Assembly: GCA_030440445.1 (NCBI GenBank)
Contig: CP098528.1
Span: forward strand, 2,294,001-2,358,000
Source: Halomonas sp. KG2
GTDB lineage: Bacteria > Pseudomonadota > Gammaproteobacteria > Pseudomonadales > Halomonadaceae
Direction of reading: 5' to 3'
DNA: 64,000 bases
Below are positions 10,853 through 21,006 of this stretch, in pieces. Positions within the stretch are counted from its first letter, which is position 1; every line of letters starts with the position of its first letter. The notes beneath the pieces are model-generated. The model saw only the letters and a program-made list of their open reading frames with translations. It searched no databases and had not been told where the DNA came from. The translations under genes were made by a program, and so were the position numbers.

Positions 10853-11052
10853 AACATCCAGGCTCACGGCAAATCGAGCGTTTAATAGCCTTATTCGCCC
10901 TAGCAATACTGCTCTTCAGCCCCCCGCTGATTATCATGGTTGACCGGCTCACCTCTTTGAGCATGAGCTGGTTACCGCTTTATCTGTTTATTGCTTGGGG
11001 CGCGATAATTGGCCTCACCGCCTGGTTAATGGAACAACGTTCGGGACGCTGA
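10849..11052 (+). CDS. Small two-helix membrane protein upstream of symporter-kinase
   Basis: 67 residues, overlapping the exonuclease gene by 4 bp (ATGA). Two hydrophobic segments (about 13-33 and 42-60) and a basic end, MEQRSGR, suggest a small inner-membrane protein. Similar tiny proteins accompany sodium:solute symporters (YjcH-type with ActP). Here the position directly before a symporter-kinase hybrid suggests an accessory subunit. This is inferred from size, topology and place. Confidence 0.65.
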   Translation: MKHPGSRQIERLIALFALAILLFSPPLIIMVDRLTSLSMSWLPLYLFIAWGAIIGLTAWLMEQRSGR

Positions 11053-11054
11053 TC

Positions 11055-13823
11055 ATGCGTACAGATGCAGTGATTCTAGGAACGGCATTTGGCTATTTGG
11101 CGCTGCTGTTTGTCGTCGCCGCGTGGGGGGACCGACGTGCCGAGCAGGGCCGATCATTAATTGGCTCGCCTACGGTATATGCGCTATCAATTGCCGTTTA
11201 CTGCACCGCATGGACGTTCTATGGCAGCGTGGGACGCGCAGCAGACCATGGCCCCAGCTTTCTGCTTATCTATCTTGGCCCAACCCTGGCGATGCTTCTC
11301 GCCCCTGTCGTCATTCGCAAAATGGTGCGCATCGCATCCCGTCAGCGCATCACTTCTATTGCTGATTTTATTAGTGCTCGTTATGGCAAAAGCACCAGCT
11401 TAGGCGCACTCGTTGCATTAATGGCCCTCATTTGTATAACGCCCTACATTGCACTGCAGTTAAAAGCGATCACCGTTAGCCATGCGGTACTGGTGAACTA
11501 TCCCAATACCGCGGATGCCACCCTGGTTGATGAGCGTTTCTGGCTAGACAAATCGCTTTGGGTCGCCTTAGTGCTTGCGGTATTTATTATTCTTTTCGGC
11601 ACCCGCCATCTCGATGCCAGTGAACGACATGAGGGAATGGTCGCTGCTATTGCCTTGGAATCACTGGTGAAGCTAATTGCGTTTATGGCCGTCGGTATTT
11701 TTGTAGTGTTTGTGTTGTATGAAGGCCCCAGCGCGCTATTCGCCAGCGTCGCCACGATGCCAGAAATAGCGGACAAAATGGGGTTGGAAAGCGTACCAGG
11801 CGTTGCCACTGGCTGGGTCGGAATGCTAATACTCGCCTTTCTGGCTTTTTTAACCCTGCCTCGTCAGTTCCAGGTGTTGGTTGTCGAAAACGTCGATGAA
11901 CAGCATTTAGCCAGGGCGAGCTGGTTATTTCCGCTTTATATGTTGCTCATCAACCTGTTTGTTATTCCTATCGCCTTTGCTGGCCTTCTGTTAGGTGCTG
12001 GCGCGGGTGATTCCGATAGTTTTGTGCTGACACTGCCCCTTTCTGCAGGGCTTGAAGGATTACCCTTGCTGGTATTTATAGGCGGTCTTTCAGCAGCTAC
12101 CGGCATGGTGATTGTTGAAACGATTGCTCTTTCTACCATGGTGAGTAACCAGCTCATTATGCCCTTACTGCTAAGAACACAACGCCTTCACCTGAGCACG
12201 TCCGGCGAGTTGGCAGGTTGGCTGTTGGGCATTCGACGAATTGCCATTGTGCTGATTCTACTGCTTGGCTATCTATATCATGCGCTGATTGGTGACTCTT
12301 ACAGCCTTGTCACTATCGGGCTTGTCTCCTTTGCTGGAGTCGCACAATTTGCCCCAGCCCTGCTGATTGGCCTTTACTGGCGTGGCGCAACTCGCCAAGG
12401 AGCTACCGCTGGCTTAATCGCAGGCTTTTTAGTCTGGTGCTATACGTTACTGCTGCCGGGTTTTGCCCAATCCGGTTGGTTAGATGCAACATTTCTAACT
12501 CAGGGGCCATGGGGCATTGCATGGCTGATGCCTTACCACTTATTTGGCCTGGAAGATTGGGATATTTACTCCCACGCACTGCTGTGGAGTATGCTGGCAA
12601 ATGTTGGCTTACTGATTGGCGTGTCACTTTTTAGCCGCCCTACGCCACTTGAGCAAACCCAAGCCGCCCTTTTCACTGGCGCCTTACACCCTAACTTGCA
12701 AACGACCTCGTTATGGAGAGGACAGACGACTCAAGGCGCCTTAAAAGAATTACTTATTCGCTACCTTGGCAATCAAGTCACCCATCGGGTGTTTAACCAA
12801 AGCATTAATAAAAGCGACTACCGCTCAGACGAACCGGCAACAGCCGATCTAATTACCCGTTCAGAGCAGGCGCTGGCAGGCTCACTTGGCAGTGCATCAG
12901 CGCGCGTACTGATCAATTCAGTGGTACGCGGAGAAGCACTGGATCTTGAGTCGATTTTGAGTATTTTAGACACCACGTCACAAACCCTGGAGTACAACCG
13001 TCGGCTAGAGCAAAAATCACAACAGTTAGTCGCCGTCAGTGACGAGCTACGCAGTGCCAATGAACAGCTGCGCGAGCTTGACCGCTTGAAGGACGAGTTT
13101 GTCGCCATGGTAAGTCATGAGCTTCGAACCCCGCTAACCTCGATACGCGCGTTTGCCGAAATATTACGCGATAGCGATCAACTACCCGATGAAAAACGCC
13201 AACATTTTCTGGGCGTTATTGTCCATGAGAGCCAGCGTCTTTCGCGTTTAATCGAAGAAATTCTTGACCTTGCGCGCTTAGAAAGCGGTCGCCTGACGCT
13301 TCATCCTGTTCCCCTCGACCTAGCTGCCCTAGCGAGGCAGAGCATCGATGCGGTTGCCCGCTTACATGAAGATCGAGGTATTACCCTGGATATCAGTTTA
13401 GCGGCTGACCCCGCCATGGTGGTCGGTGACCAAGACCGCTTGGAGCAAGTCATTATTAACCTGCTCGATAACGCCAGTAAGTTTGCTGACCGCCAGCAGC
13501 CTCAAGTGCGGCTGGCACTTTATCGGCACCGCAATCATTTTCGTTTAAGCGTTGAAGATAACGGACCAGGTATCAGCGCTGACGAACGTGAACGCGTGTT
13601 TGAGAAATTTCATCAAATACAGCAAAGCGGCGAGACGCCGCGCGGACGCCCCAAAGGTAGCGGCCTTGGCTTGCCTATCAGTCGAGGCATTATTGCTCAC
13701 CTTGGTGGAAGACTTTGGGTGGAAGATGCTAAAACGCTGGGTGGCGCATGCTTAACCCTAGAGCTGCCGGCAGCCCCTAAGGAGTCAACTCTAGATAACT
13801 CTTCGCAGCTTACGGGGGAATAG
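11055..13823 (+). CDS. Sodium/solute symporter domain - histidine kinase hybrid (CrbS/MxtR type)
   Basis: 922 residues. The first ~560 form a multi-helix SLC5-type symporter domain, with TAWTFYGSVGRAADHG and ITSIADFISARYGKS as family marks. A PAS-less linker and coiled coil lead to a complete kinase. Its H-box is MVSHELRTPL with His688, the N-box is LLDNASKF, and the G-boxes are VEDNGPGIS and GSGLGLPIS. CrbS/MxtR relatives control acetyl-CoA synthetase and acetate use. The start at 11055 is preferred over 10995, which would overlap the previous gene and add 20 unrelated residues. The separate receiver at 8421 is a likely partner. Confidence 0.88.
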   Translation: MRTDAVILGTAFGYLALLFVVAAWGDRRAEQGRSLIGSPTVYALSIAVYCTAWTFYGSVGRAADHGPSFLLIYLGPTLAMLLAPVVIRKMVRIASRQRITSIADFISARYGKSTSLGALVALMALICITPYIALQLKAITVSHAVLVNYPNTADATLVDERFWLDKSLWVALVLAVFIILFGTRHLDASERHEGMVAAIALESLVKLIAFMAVGIFVVFVLYEGPSALFASVATMPEIADKMGLESVPGVATGWVGMLILAFLAFLTLPRQFQVLVVENVDEQHLARASWLFPLYMLLINLFVIPIAFAGLLLGAGAGDSDSFVLTLPLSAGLEGLPLLVFIGGLSAATGMVIVETIALSTMVSNQLIMPLLLRTQRLHLSTSGELAGWLLGIRRIAIVLILLLGYLYHALIGDSYSLVTIGLVSFAGVAQFAPALLIGLYWRGATRQGATAGLIAGFLVWCYTLLLPGFAQSGWLDATFLTQGPWGIAWLMPYHLFGLEDWDIYSHALLWSMLANVGLLIGVSLFSRPTPLEQTQAALFTGALHPNLQTTSLWRGQTTQGALKELLIRYLGNQVTHRVFNQSINKSDYRSDEPATADLITRSEQALAGSLGSASARVLINSVVRGEALDLESILSILDTTSQTLEYNRRLEQKSQQLVAVSDELRSANEQLRELDRLKDEFVAMVSHELRTPLTSIRAFAEILRDSDQLPDEKRQHFLGVIVHESQRLSRLIEEILDLARLESGRLTLHPVPLDLAALARQSIDAVARLHEDRGITLDISLAADPAMVVGDQDRLEQVIINLLDNASKFADRQQPQVRLALYRHRNHFRLSVEDNGPGISADERERVFEKFHQIQQSGETPRGRPKGSGLGLPISRGIIAHLGGRLWVEDAKTLGGACLTLELPAAPKESTLDNSSQLTGE

Positions 13824-13826
13824 CCG

Positions 13827-14954
13827 TTATAAGCGCTTTACTTGGTTAACAAACGCTTTGATTTGCTGTAAATCAAATTTCAGCAGTAGCCGCTCATCAT
13901 CATGAAGACGTCGCAGGTCCACCCAGCCGTCGGCTGTCTGCTCATGGGACTTATTGTGGCGTTGCTGCTCTAAAAGCAAGTGCTGCATACGCTTAAAAGC
14001 GGCTATCAGTAAGTTCGCCTGCTCCTTCGTCAATGCACGAGTGAAATGGGCGAGTGCCGTTAACCGTTCACGTGTGCCTATCTCACTTCGCTGGTAGCGC
14101 ACACAGAGCAATCGAGCAGCGCTTATTAGAGGCATCAATCCTTGTCGCTTAAGATCGATTGCTTGGTCATAGGGAGCCGCTAGCCCAGGATGTGAAGCAA
14201 TGCGACCAAACCGGTCAAGCGCCACCGGCAGCTCATCTAACAACGCCGCCATTTCATTCATGAACAAAGACGCGCTTGAGAGAGTTGAACGCACCCGTTG
14301 GCCTAACGTTTGTGCGAGCTCAGGGTTCCCTGCCACAGGATAAAAATCGAGCCATATATTGGTTTGCTGTACCCGCTTAACCTGACGATCCGAACTCCAA
14401 ATTACAAATTGCTGCTGCCATTCGCTCAAGCGCTTGCGCCACATTGGCCAACGCGCCATGACATGGCCACGGCAAAGCGGAATGCCCGCTTCATCTAAGC
14501 GTTGTGTAAAACGTTCGCCTAACGCCTGAAAGTAGCCATCAATTTCAACGTGTCGAGTGTCAGGATAGTCGTCAATAATCAGCGCATTGTCCTGGTCAGG
14601 GCCCAGCAAGCTTTCAAAGCGTGCCGCCGAGCCGAGCGTAACAACACAGTAATCCACCGGCGGCTTCCCCCACCCTTGCGCCTGCATCTCATCTAGCGCG
14701 GCGGCAATCGATTGACGATAAAGCCAAGCGATGTGGTCGCTAATGAGTTCGCTAATACGCCAAGCAGGCAAGTCATAACGCAGCAATGTCTCAACAAAAG
14801 AGAGCTGTGCGGCATAGGCGTCAGATAAGGATGGATTAAATAGAGAGGTATTCGTGTAAAAATCGCGAAGTGGAGCACTTAGCGCCGAGATATCCAATGA
14901 GCCATGATGACATACCAAGGAGCGCCAAGGGGAAGCGCGGTATATCATGTGCAT
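13827..14954 (-). CDS. DUF294-type nucleotidyltransferase-like protein
   Basis: 375 residues. The nucleotidyltransferase signature GSAARFESLLGPDQDNALI (about residues 108-126) has the GS motif and the Asp pair of the GlnD/DUF294 group. A helical substrate-binding half follows. Longer relatives carry cyclic-nucleotide and CBS domains at the N-terminus; these are absent here. It ends 3 bp from the symporter-kinase stop, in convergent orientation. In Pseudomonas, relatives sit beside the same exonuclease and acetate-permease genes. This suggests a shared signalling role, but no substrate can be named. Confidence 0.78.
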   Translation of the reverse strand: MHMIYRASPWRSLVCHHGSLDISALSAPLRDFYTNTSLFNPSLSDAYAAQLSFVETLLRYDLPAWRISELISDHIAWLYRQSIAAALDEMQAQGWGKPPVDYCVVTLGSAARFESLLGPDQDNALIIDDYPDTRHVEIDGYFQALGERFTQRLDEAGIPLCRGHVMARWPMWRKRLSEWQQQFVIWSSDRQVKRVQQTNIWLDFYPVAGNPELAQTLGQRVRSTLSSASLFMNEMAALLDELPVALDRFGRIASHPGLAAPYDQAIDLKRQGLMPLISAARLLCVRYQRSEIGTRERLTALAHFTRALTKEQANLLIAAFKRMQHLLLEQQRHNKSHEQTADGWVDLRRLHDDERLLLKFDLQQIKAFVNQVKRL

Positions 14955-14984
14955 ACTCCGCTCCTCAACTAAACGAAAAGCTTG

Positions 14985-15311
14985 CTAGGCTTCACTAGCA
15001 TTACGAGGATCAGCCGTAAACATCTCCTCACCCACTTCATCAATAAAGCGCTGCGCTTTAGCGACCATCATCGCATCACAGGCTTCACGACCTGGCAGCA
15101 TGTCAGAGCGTTCAAAGCGGTGCTCGTGAGTAACGCCCTCGCCATCCAACTTACGGATCCAACCGCTAACGCGAAATTGTCCGCTTTGGTTATCAGGCTG
15201 AGACACAATTAAATACTCTTTATATTCAACTGGCTCGGCCGCTTTGGTGCCTCCTTCCGAGGCGCCAGCCCCCGCGCCACCCAACAGGCCAGAAAATAGT
15301 TTTTTAAACAT
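14985..15311 (-). CDS. HlyU-family protein
   Basis: 108 residues. The start at 15311 has an AAGGAG ribosome site; an upstream in-frame start would add 17 residues. Family marks are MFKKLFSGLLGG at the start, then EYKEYLIVSQP, SGWIRKLDG and HRFERSDMLPGREACDAM. HlyU was named as a haemolysin activator in Vibrio, but many members occur without haemolysins and their role is unclear. It follows argG with a strong hairpin between them, so it may be transcribed by read-through. Confidence 0.8.
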   Translation of the reverse strand: MFKKLFSGLLGGAGAGASEGGTKAAEPVEYKEYLIVSQPDNQSGQFRVSGWIRKLDGEGVTHEHRFERSDMLPGREACDAMMVAKAQRFIDEVGEEMFTADPRNASEA

Positions 15312-15324
15312 TCGGACTCCTTCG

Positions 15325-15357
15325 CAATAAAAGCGGCCAGACTTAGTCTGACCGCTT
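15325..15357 (-). terminator. Hairpin after argG (terminator or attenuator)
   Basis: A 12-bp stem with one G-T pair (15331-15342 with 15346-15357) and a 3-base loop. On the minus strand it is followed by TTATT. It sits between argG and the HlyU-family gene. The short T-run suggests partial termination. Confidence 0.7.
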
Positions 15358-15364
15358 AGCATGC

Positions 15365-16585
15365 TTAGCTCTGTTGACGACCTTTACCGGCAGCAATCCG
15401 TAGACGCAATGCATTCAGCTTAATAAAGCCTTCTGCGTCTTTTTGATCGTACGCGCCCGCATCGTCTTCAAACGTTGCAATCGACTCATCAAACAACGAC
15501 TGCTCAGACTTACGCCCTACAACCGTTGCATTGCCTTTATAGAGCTTCATGCGAACAACGCCCGCGACGTTTTTCTGTGTTTCGTCGATCGCCGCTTGTA
15601 GCATACGACGCTCTGGGCTCCACCAATAACCGTTGTAGATCACTTCAGCGTATTTAGGCATTAGTTGATCTTTCAAGTGCGCTTCTTCACGGTCAAGCGT
15701 CAGCGACTCAATGGCGCGGTGAGCACGCAGCATGATCGTGCCCCCTGGTGTTTCATAGCAGCCACGGGACTTCATACCGACATAACGGTTTTCAACGATA
15801 TCCAGGCGGCCAATACCATTATCGCCACCTAGTTTGTTAAGTTTTTCAAGCACTTCATGAGGCTTAAGCGCTTCACCATCAATAGCGACGATATCGCCAT
15901 TCTCAAACGTCAGCTCTACATAAGTCGGCTGCTCAGGTGCTGCTTCAGGAGAAACACTCCAACGCCACATGTCCTCTTCTGCTTCGGCCCATGGGTCTTC
16001 CAGAATGCCGCCTTCATAAGAAATGTGCAGCAGGTTGGCATCCATGGAGTACGGTGATTTTTTCTTTTTATTAGAAAAATCAACGGGAATATTGTGCTCT
16101 TCGCAGTAGGCCATCAACTTCTCACGCGACGTGAGATCCCACTCGCGCCAGGGCGCAATAACCTTTACGCCAGGCTTGAGTGCGTAGCCACCCAGTTCAA
16201 AACGAACCTGATCGTTACCTTTCCCCGTTGCACCGTGAGAAATGGCATCAGCGCCCGTCTCATTAGCAATTTCAATCAAGCGCTTAGCAATCAACGGACG
16301 AGCGATAGAAGTGCCGAGCAGATACTCGCCTTCATAGATGGTGTTCGCTCGGAACATTGGGAATACATAATCGCGAACAAATTCCTCGCGCAGATCTTCG
16401 ATATAGATCTCTTTAACACCCAGTGCTTGAGCCTTAGCGCGTGCGGGCTCGACTTCTTCACCTTGACCGATGTCGGCTGTAAAGGTCACTACCTCGCAGT
16501 TGTAGGTCTCTTGCAACCACTTAACGATAACGGATGTGTCCAGGCCGCCTGAATACGCCAGCACAACCTTTTTGACATCGGACAT
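15365..16585 (-). CDS. argG: Argininosuccinate synthase
   Basis: 406 residues, the normal size. It joins citrulline and aspartate with ATP to give argininosuccinate in arginine synthesis. Signatures are the P-loop-like [15 protein letters not shown], then [14 protein letters not shown] and [12 protein letters not shown]. The start [14 protein letters not shown] is preceded by AAGGAG; longer starts at 16627 or 16603 lack support. A TATACT box lies on the minus strand near 16661-16666 and may be its -10 element. It is divergent from rnt. Confidence 0.97.
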   Translation of the reverse strand: MSDVKKVVLAYSGGLDTSVIVKWLQETYNCEVVTFTADIGQGEEVEPARAKAQALGVKEIYIEDLREEFVRDYVFPMFRANTIYEGEYLLGTSIARPLIAKRLIEIANETGADAISHGATGKGNDQVRFELGGYALKPGVKVIAPWREWDLTSREKLMAYCEEHNIPVDFSNKKKKSPYSMDANLLHISYEGGILEDPWAEAEEDMWRWSVSPEAAPEQPTYVELTFENGDIVAIDGEALKPHEVLEKLNKLGGDNGIGRLDIVENRYVGMKSRGCYETPGGTIMLRAHRAIESLTLDREEAHLKDQLMPKYAEVIYNGYWWSPERRMLQAAIDETQKNVAGVVRMKLYKGNATVVGRKSEQSLFDESIATFEDDAGAYDQKDAEGFIKLNALRLRIAAGKGRQQS

Positions 16586-16794
16586 TCTTTGCTCCTTGTT
16601 CATGAAAAGTAGTTCACCCAACGACACCGCGCTGAGCGCAGTGCAATAACATAAACTACGAGTATAGCGCTCTCAATGCTCAGCGAATACCGTCAACGAC
16701 GCCTAAGGGGTAAAGCTGCTAGAATCATAGCCAACAAAGGGGTTGCTTTAACCGCTTATTCTAACTACTTACTCGCTTTACTAAGGAGAGCTGC

Positions 16795-17463
16795 ATGAGC
16801 GAGGCATTTGCCCGCGAATTGATGGCCCAGCGTTTTCGCAGTTATCTGCCGGTTGTCATTGATTTAGAAACGGGTGGGTTTAACGCCCAAAGTGACGCAG
16901 TACTCGAAATTGCTGCCGTGACGCTCACCATGGACCCTGACGGTAATTTATTACCCGACGCCACTTACGCGTATCACATTCATCCGTTTGAAGGCGCGAA
17001 CGTTGAGCAATCTGCCCTTGATTTCACCGGCATTAATCTAGATGACCCACTGCGTCGCCAAGTGGCGCTAAGCGAATCTGAAGCGCTAGGTGAAATTTTT
17101 CGCCCCATCCGCAAATCAATCAAGGCACATGGGTGCTCACGGGCAATATTGGTTGGTCATAATGCTGCCTTTGATCATGGCTTCCTAAATGCGGCGGCGA
17201 ACCGCTGCAGCGTAAAACGGAATCCGTTTCACCCTTTTTCCAGCTTTGACACAGCAACCCTGGCAGGTTTTGTGTACGGCCAAACAGTGCTTGCTCGTGC
17301 GTGTCGAGCGGCAGGTATCGAGTTTGATAACAAGTCCGCCCACTCGGCACGCTACGATACCGAGCGCACAGCAGAACTCTTCTGTGCGATGGTTAACCGC
17401 TATAAAGACTTAGGCGGCTGGCGGCTGGCTCAGCAGGAACAGGAACTAGACGACAGCGAGTAA
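16795..17463 (+). CDS. rnt: Ribonuclease T
   Basis: 222 residues. DEDDh-type 3' exoribonuclease that trims tRNA and other stable RNA ends. Exo I is visible as [11 protein letters not shown], Exo II as [14 protein letters not shown], and Exo III as [16 protein letters not shown] with the catalytic His and Asp. A perfect AAGGAG ribosome site precedes the ATG. The protein works as a dimer in known relatives. It is monocistronic between argG and the phosphofructokinase gene. Confidence 0.94.
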   Translation: MSEAFARELMAQRFRSYLPVVIDLETGGFNAQSDAVLEIAAVTLTMDPDGNLLPDATYAYHIHPFEGANVEQSALDFTGINLDDPLRRQVALSESEALGEIFRPIRKSIKAHGCSRAILVGHNAAFDHGFLNAAANRCSVKRNPFHPFSSFDTATLAGFVYGQTVLARACRAAGIEFDNKSAHSARYDTERTAELFCAMVNRYKDLGGWRLAQQEQELDDSE

Positions 17464-17681
17464 TGAGCCTCCAAGATGCACCCACAGTGGCTTTGCGCTA
17501 AACTTCGCGGCTGCAGGCCAAGCGTTTGCACGATATTTCTACGTAAGCGTGTCATTAGTGGTATGCGTGCCATTAGTGCGCGCTGCTTAATGCACGATTA
17601 TGAAAACAAGCAAAGGGGCGTCGTTTCCCTTTGCTTGACTACTTGTTTTAACTACCCGTTTTCAGGAGATGAGACGTTTCC

Positions 17682-18941
17682 ATGGCCCAGCATAATGCCT
17701 TTTACGCCCAGTCCGGTGGCGTTACCGCCGTCATCAATGCCAGCGCCTGCGGCGTTATCGAAGCTTGCAGACAAGCGCCCGACCAGATTGGCAAGGTATA
17801 TGCCGGTCATAACGGCATTATCGGTGCCTTAACGGAAGATCTCATCGATGTGACACAAGAGAGCGATGAATCGATTGCTGCCTTGCGCCATACGCCTGGC
17901 GGTGCCTTTGGTTCCTGCCGCTATAAGCTGAAAGATATTGATACCCACCGTGCTCAATACGAACGCTTAATCGAAGTCTTCAAAGCCCACGATATTCGCT
18001 ACTTCTTCTACAATGGCGGCGGTGATAGCGCAGACACCTGCCTTAAAGTGTCCCAACTGTCTGAAAAGCTAGGCTACCCGCTAACCGCGATTCATGTGCC
18101 GAAAACCGTTGATAACGATCTGCCTATTACTGATAACAGCCCGGGATTTGGTAGCGTTGCCAAATATATTGCCACCTCTACCCGTGAAGCATCGCTGGAT
18201 ATCGCGTCTATGTGCGCCACATCCACTAAGGTATTCGTCCTTGAAGTGATGGGTCGTCATGCTGGCTGGATTGCAGCAGCGGGCGGTTTAGCGGGAGAAG
18301 GCGAAGGCGAACCGCCTCACCTGATTATCTTTCCTGAAGTATCGTTTGACCGTAAAGCGGTCATGGCGCGCGTTGAAGAGTGCGTTCAGAAGTACGGTTA
18401 TTGCGTCATCGTTGTCTCAGAAGGCGCACGCTATGAAGATGGCACTTTCCTTGCCGATGCGGGCAATACAGATGCCTTTGGGCACCGCCAACTAGGCGGC
18501 GTAGCACCAACGCTGGCAGGGATGGTGAAGCAAGACCTGGGTTATAAATACCACTGGGCAGTTGCTGATTACTTACAGCGTGCAGCGCGCCACTTGGCTT
18601 CTAAAACCGACGTTGAACAAGCCTATGCAGTGGGCCGCGAGGCGGTAACATTAGCACTTGCAGGCAAAAATGCCATGATGCCCGCCGTACGCCGTATTTC
18701 ACAGGACCCCTATCAGTGGGATGTCATCTCGGCGCCGCTGTCACAAGTGGCTAACCAAGAAAAATTCATGCCACGGGATTTTATTAGCGAAAATGGTTTT
18801 GCGATTACACCCGCCTGCCGAGCCTATCTCTCTCCGCTCATCCAGGGTGAGGATTTCCCTCCGTTTGAAAACGGTCTGCCTAAAGTAGCTAAGCTAAAGC
18901 TCGCAAAAGTGGAACAAAAACTGCCTAAATTCACGCTGTAA
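17682..18941 (+). CDS. pfp: Pyrophosphate-dependent 6-phosphofructokinase
   Basis: 419 residues. It converts fructose-6-phosphate to the 1,6-bisphosphate in glycolysis. Two positions point to pyrophosphate rather than ATP as donor. The loop reads NGGGDSADT where ATP enzymes have GGDGS, and the catalytic loop reads PKTVDNDLP with Lys where ATP enzymes have Gly. The reaction would then be reversible. An AGGAG lies 13 bp before the ATG, a rather long spacing. A pyrophosphatase gene lies 2 kb downstream. A strong terminator follows at once. Confidence 0.9.
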   Translation: MAQHNAFYAQSGGVTAVINASACGVIEACRQAPDQIGKVYAGHNGIIGALTEDLIDVTQESDESIAALRHTPGGAFGSCRYKLKDIDTHRAQYERLIEVFKAHDIRYFFYNGGGDSADTCLKVSQLSEKLGYPLTAIHVPKTVDNDLPITDNSPGFGSVAKYIATSTREASLDIASMCATSTKVFVLEVMGRHAGWIAAAGGLAGEGEGEPPHLIIFPEVSFDRKAVMARVEECVQKYGYCVIVVSEGARYEDGTFLADAGNTDAFGHRQLGGVAPTLAGMVKQDLGYKYHWAVADYLQRAARHLASKTDVEQAYAVGREAVTLALAGKNAMMPAVRRISQDPYQWDVISAPLSQVANQEKFMPRDFISENGFAITPACRAYLSPLIQGEDFPPFENGLPKVAKLKLAKVEQKLPKFTL

Positions 18942-18956
18942 ATAGTTAGCGTGTTA

Positions 18957-18997
18957 TAAAAACGGGGCGATGAAATCATTCATCGCCCCGTTTTTTT
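18957..18997. terminator. Strong intrinsic terminator, probably bidirectional
   Basis: A perfect 14-bp stem (18961-18974 with 18979-18992) with the 4-base loop ATCA. It has T residues on the right and A residues on the left. It can stop both the phosphofructokinase transcript and the opposing kinase/phosphatase transcript. Confidence 0.93.
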
Positions 18998-19033
18998 ATG
19001 GTTAGCGTTTATTAATTGAGCAGCTTTAAGCTT

Positions 19034-20749
19034 TTAGCGCAATAACCAGGAAAGCACCAATAAGAGCAGCAGAATACCCGCCACCCCCTGCCAAAAACGC
19101 CGTGACTCTTGGCGAGGCTCCTCACGGCTGGGCACGCGCCCCAACGGGACTCTTAAGGCATGCAGAAATTCGGAGAGCCGTCTAAAACGTAGTGCGCGCT
19201 GAGGATCTAGCGCACGGCGTAAAGCGTCATCAAGCTCCGTCGATATTTCTGGATTGGTTGTTCGGGCACTACGGTAGCTGAGCTCTTCAAGATCGGTGTG
19301 GCTGCGCAGTCGATTAGGCGTCAACGTATAAGGCAATGCCCCTGTCAGCAACCAATAGACCGTTGATGCTAATGAATACTGGTCACTACGCCGACCTACG
19401 CTATCACCCAGTGCGTACTCAGGGGCCGTGTGTTCATTAAAACCAATTTGGCGGAGTAGCTCGCCCGAGTGGCGATGGCCATCCACCTCGCGCATGTGGC
19501 AGGCGCTGAAATCTGCCAACACGAGTTTGCCGTGGGGGTCGATCAGCACATTATCCGGGGTAATTTGCTGATGAATGATATCGCGATGATGCAACGCTTG
19601 AACCGCTTTACCCAGTTGATTAGCGATATCCAGGCGCTGCACCAAACTCGCTTGTGGGTGCCTTTCTGCCCACTGGCGGAGCGTTTCACCTTCAACGTGC
19701 TGCATTAAGTAATAAAGGTAACGGCGTGGTCGTGACGACTGCATTACTTTAACGACAAAGGGCGAATTTACACGCTCTACCACCCATTGCTGCAGTAAAA
19801 AATGTTCCAGATAGGCATTACGCAAAGAGAGTTCTGGGCTGGGTGCTTTCATCACCATTTCACGCTCTGAATGCACATCACGGACACGATAAACTCTAGA
19901 TTGCGCATTACGTGACAGCACCGACAGCACTTCAAGCCCATCAAATCGCTCTCCTGGCGTCAGCTCGGGGGGAATAGGCAGGTCACCATAAATAAGCCCT
20001 GGGTGATCTTCAGACTCTTCCGGCAGCTCATCAATACGCAGCAGTTGGAAGCAAAATTGATCACCTCCATACCCCCTATCTTGGGCACGCTGCTTTGCTT
20101 CGCTCGCCAGGCACTCACAGGCTGCGTCTAGATCACTGGCATTTTGGCGGATCAGACGAACATAATCAGATGGCATTAAGGTGCCACGGACGCCCTGAGT
20201 AGTGAAAACAAAAAAGTCGCCCTGTTTAAGCGGTAGATGGGTATAGTCGATATCGACACTTCCATCCATCCCCAAAGCACGTGAGGGGTAACGATAGCCG
20301 CCAATATCGGTCACGTGGTCGCGGGTTAGCTGCTCGAACTCAGCGCCTCGCAATCGAAAAACTAACGTATCCCCCATATGAAATAGGTGCGCTTCACGCT
20401 CACGAAAGACCATCGCGGATAGCGAAGATACGAAGCTTCCTTCTTTAACATGCTTGCTTTGGCTGTAGCACCAACCATTGAGAGCACGAAGTACCCGGGT
20501 GGCCGACGTTTTCGTGTCCCAGTGGTCAGGCGTCGAGTAATAGTCAGCCAAAAAACCGCGAACACTTAAATCACCTGCCTGTTTAGCCAAGGTGTTACGA
20601 GAAATCGAGTCACTAATAACTGCGCAACCCCCTTTTACTTTCAACAGCTGCGCATCAGGCAACCGCACCGACATAGAGCTACGGTGTAGACGCCGATCAG
20701 GAGCCACAAAGGCTTGGCCATAACTAATTAGTAACTGGGCGTGCGCCAA
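19034..20749 (-). CDS. PP2C-like phosphatase / Ser-Thr kinase-like fusion with C-terminal membrane anchor
   Basis: 571 residues. Residues 1-240 form a PP2C-type domain with HMGDT and a final GGDQFCF metal motif. Residues 270-540 form a protein-kinase fold ending in a membrane helix (about 550-570). The ATP lysine is probably Lys301 (VMKAP). The catalytic loop reads HQQITPDN at 393-400, so the usual Asp of HRD is Gln395. The metal loop is DFS instead of DFG. The start is a TTG with AGGAGG five bases upstream; no in-frame ATG fits. The kinase part may be inactive or atypical. Confidence 0.82.
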   Translation of the reverse strand: MAHAQLLISYGQAFVAPDRRLHRSSMSVRLPDAQLLKVKGGCAVISDSISRNTLAKQAGDLSVRGFLADYYSTPDHWDTKTSATRVLRALNGWCYSQSKHVKEGSFVSSLSAMVFREREAHLFHMGDTLVFRLRGAEFEQLTRDHVTDIGGYRYPSRALGMDGSVDIDYTHLPLKQGDFFVFTTQGVRGTLMPSDYVRLIRQNASDLDAACECLASEAKQRAQDRGYGGDQFCFQLLRIDELPEESEDHPGLIYGDLPIPPELTPGERFDGLEVLSVLSRNAQSRVYRVRDVHSEREMVMKAPSPELSLRNAYLEHFLLQQWVVERVNSPFVVKVMQSSRPRRYLYYLMQHVEGETLRQWAERHPQASLVQRLDIANQLGKAVQALHHRDIIHQQITPDNVLIDPHGKLVLADFSACHMREVDGHRHSGELLRQIGFNEHTAPEYALGDSVGRRSDQYSLASTVYWLLTGALPYTLTPNRLRSHTDLEELSYRSARTTNPEISTELDDALRRALDPQRALRFRRLSEFLHALRVPLGRVPSREEPRQESRRFWQGVAGILLLLLVLSWLLR

Positions 20750-21006
20750 CTCATCCTCCTAGGCTTTAGGCTCTTCATGGGAACCACACAGCGGTTATGA
20801 TACACGCTGATCAAGGGAAGCGATGCCCGCCAAACGTCGTGATAGCGAAAAACGACGCTTATTTTTGGATTCATCGTCATTGTTAGCGGCACACACCTAT
20901 GTCGCATTGGTAATCCACTAGCCAACTTCGTATAATTCTCCGCCATTAATGCAATGCATCAACTGCTTAGCCTTCGCACTAAATAAGCCAAGCCAAGGAA
21001 TAAACG

